Below, piece after piece: positions 1-5,360 of a stretch of DNA of 6,399 nt. The notes under the pieces were generated by a model. That model saw nothing but the letters and a program-made list of their open reading frames with translations. It was not told the DNA's origin and made no database searches. The position numbers were made by a program, and so were the translations under genes. Every line of letters begins with the position of its first letter. The first letter of the stretch is position 1. Source of the stretch: Bdellovibrionales bacterium (GTDB taxonomy: Bacteria > Bdellovibrionota > Bdellovibrionia > Bdellovibrionales > UBA840); NCBI GenBank assembly GCA_020434605.1, contig JAGRAL010000064.1, positions 1-6,399 on the forward strand, written 5' to 3'.

Positions 1-558
1 ACAACTGAAAGTATTAAACAATCTGAAAACCTTTATAATACAAAACACACCATTTACGGTGATAAGAATACATTTTTTATCACCAATTGTCGCGGGCAGA
101 AGGGCAAAGTTTTTAATGATGTTATTTGTAGTAGCATAAATGAAGAGGTTTGTAGCGCCTACAAAAAGTTAAAAGGTTTTGACAGAGACTTGTTTGCAAA
201 AGTTAACTCGTGCATTGATATTGAAAAAAAGGTAGATGCTTTTAAGAACACGTATAAAAAAGTAATTGAGCAGGATGAATTTAAGAAAAAGCATCAGATA
301 GGAAAAGAAGAGGGGCGGATCGCTTTAAATAAATATGCCAATGTACTATCTTTAACAGATGTTTTTGATAAAAACACAGGTAATCATATGAATCAGGAAG
401 GTATTTTAGAGGCTTCGTGGAATGAAGTTAACACATTAGTAAAGAATTGCCCCGGCATCAGAGATGATGATTACTACTCTTTAAATGAGCTTTCAGTAAG
501 TGTGGAGAGCCAACCTCATACAGTAAAGCCACGTAAAACAAATACAGGGAAAAAATAA
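1..558 (+). CDS. Unrecognised Lys-rich protein, C-terminal part (5' end outside window)
   Basis: The frame is open from base 1 to a TAA at 556-558, giving 185 visible residues. A TTG at 190 could be read as a start, but the same frame continues upstream without a stop and has the same character, so I treat this as the 3' end of a longer gene. The visible part is rich in Lys, Asn and Asp and has no membrane segment. It contains five cysteines (visible residues 30, 43, 51, 71 and 150). The first four are spaced 13, 8 and 20 residues apart, which would suit disulfides in an exported protein, but the N-terminus that would show a signal peptide is missing. The last 20 or so residues are polar and basic, ending TNTGKK, and are probably disordered. 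I recognise no family. The next gene starts 65 bp downstream on the same strand, so co-transcription is possible. Confidence 0.75.
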   Translation, partial: TTESIKQSENLYNTKHTIYGDKNTFFITNCRGQKGKVFNDVICSSINEEVCSAYKKLKGFDRDLFAKVNSCIDIEKKVDAFKNTYKKVIEQDEFKKKHQIGKEEGRIALNKYANVLSLTDVFDKNTGNHMNQEGILEASWNEVNTLVKNCPGIRDDDYYSLNELSVSVESQPHTVKPRKTNTGKK

Positions 559-623
559 ACTAAATCATTTAATACCAACCAAAGTCCTGTAAGCTCTTTT
601 GTGCATACTTCCGATTTAGTAGG

Positions 624-1676
624 ATGAAATTACACAGCCTAATTATATTTACCGTTCTTATTTCTGCATCTTGTACAAAATTTGATTCAGCATCTACAGG
701 TTCAAATGATGATATAAAAAAAGAAGAAGTAAGCACAATCACTCCAGAAATGGGCGGATCTAACTACACATTCATAGCATTAGGTAAGTATGCAAATGAG
801 CCGACCGAGGAGAACTGGTTTAGCGATGTTAAAACTCCAGTAACTCACTATCATCAGTATGTGCACACGGTAAAAGAACAACTCGATGCAATCATCGCGA
901 ATGGGCAAAAAAAGATAGCTATTGTTGTATGGTTTGGTGGCCCTGGCCTAAGTTGTGAAACATGGGGACATACAGTTTGTCCACAAAATGGAAAGCTCCC
1001 CCATGTAGTTAAAGAAAATTTAGAGAACCTACTTAAAGAAATCAGTAACCGTGCCTTTAGTGAGGTACAAATTAGGTTTGGAGGACAGGGCCAAGCTGAT
1101 ATTTTTGCTTGGGATAGCTTTAAGCCAGAGATTTATGAAAGCAATAAAAGTTTTATCAGCAATGCTATTTTAGTAAGTGAGCAGGCTTTAGAGAATAAAA
1201 AGATTAAAGTATATTATGATCTTGGTTTAGAACTTATGGGACATCCATTTGTTAACGATAAGCCTTGGGTGAAAGAATATCTCACAAAGCTTTGGGATTA
1301 TTACATCCAAAATTTTGATGTTAAAAAGACAATTGGGTTTTCGTTTAACCATGCGCATATGGATGCAACTTATACTTCATTAAAAATATTTGATGATTCA
1401 GGCGTAAGGCCGCCTATACTAGGGTTTGATATATATACCGATAGACAGCAGCATTTACAAAATATTAAGCTCGCTCTTCTTCTTAGAGGCTGGGATAGTG
1501 AGTATCCCATTTACATACAAGAAACTTACAGAAATGACGCTACAATAGCTGAAGAAATTCATACAGCGATCAAAAGTTTAAAGCTAAATATTCGTACAAT
1601 TATGCAGTGGCCCCTGGATCAAAATGCTACCGGTCACTCAAATAGTACTGATTATAGCTTCGATCACTATAAATAA
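624..1676 (+). CDS. Lipoprotein with predicted TIM-barrel (glycosidase-like) domain
   Basis: This 350-residue protein begins with a lipoprotein signal peptide: MKLH, a hydrophobic stretch, then ISASC with the lipidated Cys at 17. A polar linker (about 18-45) follows. The rest reads as eight beta strands alternating with helices: about 48-55, 96-106, 148-155, 194-203, 235-243, 263-273, 294-300 and 323-330. This is the order of a (beta/alpha)8 barrel. Glu203 ends strand 4 (DLGLELMG) and Glu300 ends strand 7 (IYIQETYR). Strand 8 ends MQWP, with Trp329. Clan GH-A glycosidases carry the acid/base Glu on strand 4, the nucleophile Glu on strand 7 and often a Trp on strand 8, so a cell-surface or periplasmic carbohydrate-active enzyme is my inference. 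The usual Asn before the first Glu is absent (Leu202 here). Cys111 and Cys119 could form a disulfide. Loop residues such as HAHMD (243-247) could line a pocket. The ATG at 624 is chosen because it gives the signal peptide. An AGG directly abuts it, too close to act as a normal ribosome binding site. I recognise no specific family. Confidence 0.85.
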   Translation: MKLHSLIIFTVLISASCTKFDSASTGSNDDIKKEEVSTITPEMGGSNYTFIALGKYANEPTEENWFSDVKTPVTHYHQYVHTVKEQLDAIIANGQKKIAIVVWFGGPGLSCETWGHTVCPQNGKLPHVVKENLENLLKEISNRAFSEVQIRFGGQGQADIFAWDSFKPEIYESNKSFISNAILVSEQALENKKIKVYYDLGLELMGHPFVNDKPWVKEYLTKLWDYYIQNFDVKKTIGFSFNHAHMDATYTSLKIFDDSGVRPPILGFDIYTDRQQHLQNIKLALLLRGWDSEYPIYIQETYRNDATIAEEIHTAIKSLKLNIRTIMQWPLDQNATGHSNSTDYSFDHYK

Positions 1677-1743
1677 TTCCTAGCCTTCAAACGGGAACAG
1701 AGACTTTTTACCAAAAAAAATTCTAAAACCTTAGCAAAAAATC

Positions 1744-1758
1744 CTATCACCTTGATAG
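1744..1758. repeat. Short perfect inverted repeat (possible operator)
   Basis: CTATCA and TGATAG form a perfect 6-bp inverted repeat around CCT. Its right arm overlaps the candidate -35 hexamer TTGATA (1752-1757) for the gene at 1822. There is no T-run after it, so it is not an intrinsic terminator for the gene ending at 1676. A regulator binding site is possible but unproven. Confidence 0.35.
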
Positions 1759-1780
1759 CTATCTGCATCACCTGTATTTT
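1752..1780 (+). promoter_or_regulatory. Candidate sigma-70-type promoter for the gene at 1822
   Basis: TTGATA (1752-1757, 5 of 6 to TTGACA) is followed after 17 bp by TATTTT (1775-1780, 4 of 6 to TATAAT). Transcription would begin near 1787, leaving a leader of about 35 nt that contains the ribosome binding site at 1807-1814. The placement is sensible, but such matches are common in AT-rich DNA. Confidence 0.4.
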
Positions 1781-1806
1781 CCCTCAGAGACTTAAAATTT
1801 TCTAAA

Positions 1807-1814
1807 AAGGGGAG
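1807..1814 (+). promoter_or_regulatory. Strong ribosome binding site for the gene at 1822
   Basis: AAGGGGAG ends 7 nt before the ATG at 1822. This is the clearest Shine-Dalgarno sequence in the window and fixes the start of the repeat protein. The other genes here have weak or badly spaced ones. Confidence 0.75.
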
Positions 1815-1821
1815 AACTAGG

Positions 1822-3078
1822 ATGAGTATTTTTAAATTAGTTAAAATAAGCTCGATGGTTTTGCTAATATCCAGCATGACTGTTCAAGCAAATGCACAAA
1901 GAGATCGTAGAGGCGATAGAGACCGCCCAGAAAGATCACAACCACAAACAAGACGTGAACCAACACGAAGCGCTCCAGAGAGGTCAGCTCCACCGTCAAG
2001 GGCTCCACAAATAGAGCGTCAAAGACAACCACGTGCTAATCCGCCAGCACCAACTAGCCCACGTGTTGATAGGCAACCTCGTGTGAACCCTCAGACTCCA
2101 ACAGCACCAAGAGTTGAAAGAAACCGCGAAAGAGACAGACAGCCACGCGTAAATCCACAAACTCCAACAACACCAAGAGTTGAGAGAAACCGCGAGAGAG
2201 ATAGACAACCTCGCGTAAATCCTCAAACGCCTGGACACACACGACCAAACCAACAAGGTCATCATGGACAAGCTCGTCAGCATCGTCGTAATTTTGAGCG
2301 TCCAGTACATGTACGTCATAACGGTCGCGATTTAGTTGAGCGCAGTCGTTACAGACATGATCATGGGAGAGAAATTCGTGTAAATCGTTACTACCGTCCA
2401 TACCGTTGGGGTCGTCACGACTTATATTCATACAGATCATACTGGTCATTTAACATCGGTTTTTGGAGCTTCTACCGTCACAGATATGTATCTCCTTGGA
2501 GATACACATGGGGCTGGGCAAGTTCACCATGGTATAGAGGTTGGGCTTGGTATTACACTCCATACTCTTACTACTATTCAGCATCTTATTGGGTAACAGA
2601 CTATGTTATTTCAGACCTACTTCGTGAGCAATATGAAGAAGGTTATGCAGATGGCTTTAGAGATGGCTGGAATGAGGCTCGAAGCACTGGAATCACTGAA
2701 GAGTATAAAGAACAACTTCGCTCTCAAGTGGATCAAACGGTTGATGCATATGAAAGAGATGCAAGTGTTTCATTAGATGAGGCATTTAGAGATCCAAACT
2801 ACTTGTTTGCAGTCGATACTGAGCTTACTGTTTTAGACCAAAACAATAGTGTTTGTACACTGTCTGGCGGGGATTTACTTCGCGTATACAGCAATAGACC
2901 AGAGCAAGAAGATAACTATGTAAGCATGCTGGTTGCTACATCTAAAGGTGCTAGCTGCCGAGCTGGTTCAGTAGTTAATATTTCTATCGACGACCTTCAA
3001 GAAATGCTAAATACATTTAATGAAAAAGTTGATGATGGCTTGAACGAAGCTCAAAAGCTACAAACTCGTTTGCCATAG
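1822..3078 (+). CDS. Secreted Arg/Pro-repeat, Tyr/Trp-rich protein with C-terminal globular domain
   Basis: This 418-residue protein has four visible parts. Residues 1-25 are a Sec signal peptide with cleavage predicted after ANA (before Gln26). Residues 26-160 are a basic, Pro/Arg/Gln-rich low-complexity region containing 22-residue tandem repeats that start RQPRVNPQTP (copies at 84-105, 106-127 and a partial one at 128-137, with a shorter degenerate copy at 68-83). Residues 190-261 are extremely aromatic: 31 of 72 are Tyr, Trp or Phe. An acidic, Gly-containing helix (about 265-288, EQYEEGYADGFRDGW) leads to a C-terminal domain. There, about 318-395 looks beta-rich with Cys345 and Cys379, which could pair, followed by the motif DLQEMLNTFNEKVDDGL (391-407). 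I believe similar C-terminal sequences occur in periplasmic proteins of other Gram-negatives, but I cannot name a Pfam family. A role in envelope or surface binding is only a guess. The gene has its own promoter candidate, a strong ribosome binding site and a terminator. Confidence 0.9.
   Translation: MSIFKLVKISSMVLLISSMTVQANAQRDRRGDRDRPERSQPQTRREPTRSAPERSAPPSRAPQIERQRQPRANPPAPTSPRVDRQPRVNPQTPTAPRVERNRERDRQPRVNPQTPTTPRVERNRERDRQPRVNPQTPGHTRPNQQGHHGQARQHRRNFERPVHVRHNGRDLVERSRYRHDHGREIRVNRYYRPYRWGRHDLYSYRSYWSFNIGFWSFYRHRYVSPWRYTWGWASSPWYRGWAWYYTPYSYYYSASYWVTDYVISDLLREQYEEGYADGFRDGWNEARSTGITEEYKEQLRSQVDQTVDAYERDASVSLDEAFRDPNYLFAVDTELTVLDQNNSVCTLSGGDLLRVYSNRPEQEDNYVSMLVATSKGASCRAGSVVNISIDDLQEMLNTFNEKVDDGLNEAQKLQTRLP
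2071..2232 (+). repeat. In-frame 66-bp tandem repeats (2 full copies plus 30 bp)
   Basis: Two full 66-bp units (2071-2136 and 2137-2202) are followed by 30 bp of a third (2203-2232). Each unit encodes 22 residues beginning RQPRVNPQTP and ending in a charged ERNRERD segment. A shorter relative lies at 2023-2070 (16 residues, lacking the charged tail). Units 1 and 2 differ at 12 of 22 codons, yet only one change alters the protein (Ala to Thr). The repeats are therefore conserved as protein, not as DNA. Confidence 0.9.
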
Positions 3079-3106
3079 TTAGTTTAAATTAAAATAGACT
3101 TTGCTT

Positions 3107-3144
3107 AAAAGCTCCAGCAAAACGCTGGGGCTTTTTTGTTTTTT
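3107..3144 (+). terminator. Rho-independent terminator for the gene ending at 3078, between convergent genes
   Basis: AAAAGCTCCAGC (3107-3118) pairs with GCTGGGGCTTTT (3124-3135) through a 12-bp stem containing one T:G wobble, with a 5-nt loop (3119-3123). It is followed on the + strand by a T-rich tract running to 3144, broken by a single G. On the opposite strand the stem is followed by only four Ts, so it may also stop the convergent gene ending at 3149, though less strongly. Confidence 0.9.
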
Positions 3145-3148
3145 AGGC

Positions 3149-4180
3149 TTATAAAAGTTGTCTTTTTAGTTCGCTAATTTCAGCTTCGATAGCCTCTACC
3201 TTTTGCACATCGTTCACTTTTTTAGCATCGCTTAGGCTTTCTTCAAAAAATAAGATTTTTTCATTCAATATCCGATTCAATACTGTTTTATAACTATCGC
3301 TAGATAATCGAACTACTTGCTCAGTGTTTTGCGCTATGTATGAGGCCTGCTTTTCGGCGATAACAAAACTCTGTTTTGATTCTAAAACATTTGTGGGTAC
3401 TAATAAAATAGCGCTAATAACTGAACCCCAAAAAATTTGTCTACGAGTATTGCTTGCTATAATAGCGCTTAGAAGTCTTTTTTTAACTGACGGAGACAAT
3501 CTATCATTTTTAAATAAGTCATAATCATGTAAGTTTAATCTATGTGAAAGCACAGGATCTGATGCACTAAACAGAAAACTTGTTATTGCTGCAAACCATG
3601 GATTTTTAGAAATACCGTCGTTTGGAGCCAAGTCCATAAACTTTCCAAAAACATCCATATTTTGATAAAAGGATCGGTCTAGTTCGATAATTCGATCAAC
3701 TTGCCTTCCGCTTTGAGGAAAACTTTGTAGTAACTGAGTTTTTAATACTTGCAGTTCAACTTTATAAACAGCACGTAACAAATGCTCAACAAAGTCTTTT
3801 AGTTCTCTTTCATTTCTTAAGGTACTTCTTTGAATTTTAATTTTTTCAGCTTTTACTTTAACCGATGAGGTTAAATAGCGAAGAATAGGGTGATCATACT
3901 TAGGGGCAGCTACCATGTGATTTCTTAGCTTGTCTATAAGTAAATTTGACTCCCAAGAGTAAGCATCTAAAAAGCCAACAACTTCCTCAACACTTAGTGA
4001 CCTTTTGCCTGCAGTATCTACCAGATCTTTAAACCCATCTTCGACACTTAACTCTCTATACTTATCTCTGGAGGTAGAATACGTTCTATCCACAGGCCAA
4101 GATTCTCCAAATACGCTGCACATATTTGCTGAAGACGCCAGGCTATAAAAACTTAAAGTAATTAGTAATAGAAACTTCAT
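3149..4180 (-). CDS. Unrecognised exported, mainly helical protein with a mid-C-terminal hydrophobic segment
   Basis: This 343-residue protein begins with a signal peptide (MKFLLLITLSFYSLASSA) that probably cleaves after Ala18. Cys21 is just after the likely cleavage site and is the only Cys I see, so no disulfide is expected. The body is rich in Leu, Lys, Glu and Ser and looks helical. Residues 249-264, just after two Arg, form a hydrophobic stretch (IFWGSVISAILLVP) that could be a short membrane helix, and 195-206 (WFAAITSFLFSA) is a weaker one. From about 300 to the end, charged heptad-like sequence ending EAEISELKRQLL suggests a coiled coil. The ATG at 4180 is chosen because the signal peptide starts there. 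No good Shine-Dalgarno precedes it. The gene converges with the repeat protein (stops 70 bp apart) and diverges from the gene at 4337. I recognise no family. Confidence 0.85.
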   Translation of the reverse strand: MKFLLLITLSFYSLASSANMCSVFGESWPVDRTYSTSRDKYRELSVEDGFKDLVDTAGKRSLSVEEVVGFLDAYSWESNLLIDKLRNHMVAAPKYDHPILRYLTSSVKVKAEKIKIQRSTLRNERELKDFVEHLLRAVYKVELQVLKTQLLQSFPQSGRQVDRIIELDRSFYQNMDVFGKFMDLAPNDGISKNPWFAAITSFLFSASDPVLSHRLNLHDYDLFKNDRLSPSVKKRLLSAIIASNTRRQIFWGSVISAILLVPTNVLESKQSFVIAEKQASYIAQNTEQVVRLSSDSYKTVLNRILNEKILFFEESLSDAKKVNDVQKVEAIEAEISELKRQLL

Positions 4181-4238
4181 GTAGTCTATATATGCAATAA
4201 TACGACCATTTTAAAGCCAATGACTTGCACTAGAGAGC

Positions 4239-4260
4239 CACTTTAAGTGCCCAAATTTGG
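4239..4260. promoter_or_regulatory. Two adjacent palindromes in the divergent intergenic region (possible operator)
   Basis: CACTTTAAGTG (4239-4249) is an 11-bp palindrome with a central T. One base later, CCAAATTTGG (4251-4260) is a perfect 10-bp palindrome. Both lie between the divergent starts at 4180 and 4337, where a shared regulator would bind. No promoter hexamers there are convincing, and function is inferred from position only. Confidence 0.35.
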
Positions 4261-4318
4261 CAATGTCATGCTTATAGACAGCTATTTGAGGCTAGGTGAG
4301 ATAAGAGACGGCACTTAA
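4243..4318. repeat. 9-bp inverted repeat across the divergent intergenic region
   Basis: TTAAGTGCC (4243-4251) recurs as its exact reverse complement GGCACTTAA (4310-4318), with 58 bp between the arms. The left arm overlaps the palindrome at 4239-4249, and the right arm ends 18 bp before the ATG at 4337. The pair could be two sites for one regulator. Chance occurrence cannot be excluded. Confidence 0.45.
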
Positions 4319-4336
4319 TTTGTATGTATATTGGGT

Positions 4337-5293
4337 ATGAAAAACCTAGTTTTAATTTTAGTCGTATTGGCGTTTAGTGTCTCTCAGGCCGAAGAGACGA
4401 TTGAGCTTCGTGGACCTAGCGATATAGAGATTGAAGCAGCCATTATTTCTGAACTAGAAGTAGCTCGTAATCTGACCGAATCCAACCCAAGCCTTTCAGT
4501 AGTTGAACGAGATTTAGCCTTAGCTCAAATCGATGCGATGCTTGATAAGGCCAACGAAGATATATCCGATATATTAGCTCAGAAACGCGAGATTGAAACT
4601 GCCAGTGGCAATAAAATTTTAGTGGCAGTAAGTGTAGGACTAGGAGGGAGTGCAAGCCCTTTAAAAATAAATCTCCCTAAATGGATCCCAGCTATCGGGG
4701 TCGGTGGCGATCTAAGTGTGGGCTTAATGACTGCCTTTACAAAAGGGCCAGAAAGATTAAAGTTCTCAGGTTATGTAGAAAATGGATTTCACGCCTCTGT
4801 TTTACCAAAAACTGGAAAATTTTTATCAAAAAAAAGAGGACAAGTTTTTTTAACAATAAAACTATTTTTTGCTACCCCGTTTTTAAACCCCGTTTCAAAG
4901 CGTTATGAATTGATTGATTTTAGTGATTTAAACCGCACATTCTACGGTGGTGGTAAGGACTCTGGTTGGAATGTCAAATTGCCAAGAACCAATTTAAACT
5001 TATTAAAAGATACCACTTCCATTCAATTATTTGGTGCATGGTTAGATGAAGAAGAAAGTCCTGAAAATGAAGTGCAAATAGACGATAGTTGGTGGTCTAG
5101 GGTAGGAACTTACTCTTTAAACTTAGTCGAAAGCAGATCGCCAGACATCATTATGGCCTCGATCAATATAGACGTTAAAAAGAATGACGATATCGGAAAT
5201 TCGTACCAATTTGGGATTCAAAAAATAAGAACTATAGTTGATAACAATAAAAGTGGCGATAGTTTTTGGCATTTTTTATCCGAACTCTTTTAG
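4337..5293 (+). CDS. Unrecognised exported protein, helical N-terminal part and beta-rich remainder
   Basis: I start this at the ATG at 4337 and not the TTG at 4331, because the ATG gives a clean signal peptide (MKNLVLILVVLAFSVSQA, cleavage after Ala18). The result is 318 residues. No good Shine-Dalgarno is seen. Residues about 27-90 are acidic and helical, with a likely coiled coil (ERDLALAQIDAMLDKANEDI, 57-76). From about 93 the sequence becomes Gly-rich and beta-like, with strand-length stretches at 93-102, 118-133, 140-156 and 168-180, and the chain ends in Phe. This could be an outer-membrane-associated or periplasmic beta protein. I do not see enough amphipathic strands to call a porin, and the last residues look helical. 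There are no Cys. It is divergent from the gene ending at 3149, and the transporter starts 67 bp downstream on the same strand with no hairpin terminator between. Confidence 0.85.
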   Translation: MKNLVLILVVLAFSVSQAEETIELRGPSDIEIEAAIISELEVARNLTESNPSLSVVERDLALAQIDAMLDKANEDISDILAQKREIETASGNKILVAVSVGLGGSASPLKINLPKWIPAIGVGGDLSVGLMTAFTKGPERLKFSGYVENGFHASVLPKTGKFLSKKRGQVFLTIKLFFATPFLNPVSKRYELIDFSDLNRTFYGGGKDSGWNVKLPRTNLNLLKDTTSIQLFGAWLDEEESPENEVQIDDSWWSRVGTYSLNLVESRSPDIIMASINIDVKKNDDIGNSYQFGIQKIRTIVDNNKSGDSFWHFLSELF

Positions 5294-5300
5294 AAAATCG

Positions 5301-5317
5301 TTAACAAATCTTAACAA
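5301..5317 (+). repeat. TTAACAA direct repeat upstream of the transporter
   Basis: TTAACAA occurs at 5301-5307 and again at 5311-5317, exactly 10 bp apart, so both copies face the same side of the helix. It lies in the 67-bp gap before the permease. It may be a binding site or plain AT-rich chance. The second copy contains TTAACA, a weak -35-like hexamer. Confidence 0.25.
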
Positions 5318-5360
5318 CTTATAACTTCCTAAGATACGACATTATGCTAACCTAATATAT

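Noticed and set aside
190..558. Separate small gene starting at TTG 190
   Set aside because: The frame is open back to base 1 with similar composition and no ribosome binding site before 190, so it is a truncated longer gene.
1677..1743. Terminator for the lipoprotein gene
   Set aside because: There are A- and T-runs but no stem of useful length next to them, so no intrinsic terminator can be supported.
2071..2232. Possible CRISPR or intergenic repeat array
   Set aside because: The repeats are in frame inside a coding region, contiguous without spacers and vary at codon third positions.
1996..2449. Overlapping minus-strand open frames opposite the repeat protein (also 1841-2032)
   Set aside because: They lie antisense to a well-supported gene whose Arg/Pro-rich codons rarely give stops on the other strand. 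Their translations are low-complexity and show no domain or ribosome binding site.
4251..4260. CCAAATTTGG resembles a eukaryotic CArG box
   Set aside because: The context is bacterial. It is kept only as a palindrome of possible operator function.
4331..4336. TTG start two codons upstream of ATG 4337
   Set aside because: The ATG gives a standard signal peptide and no Shine-Dalgarno favours the TTG.
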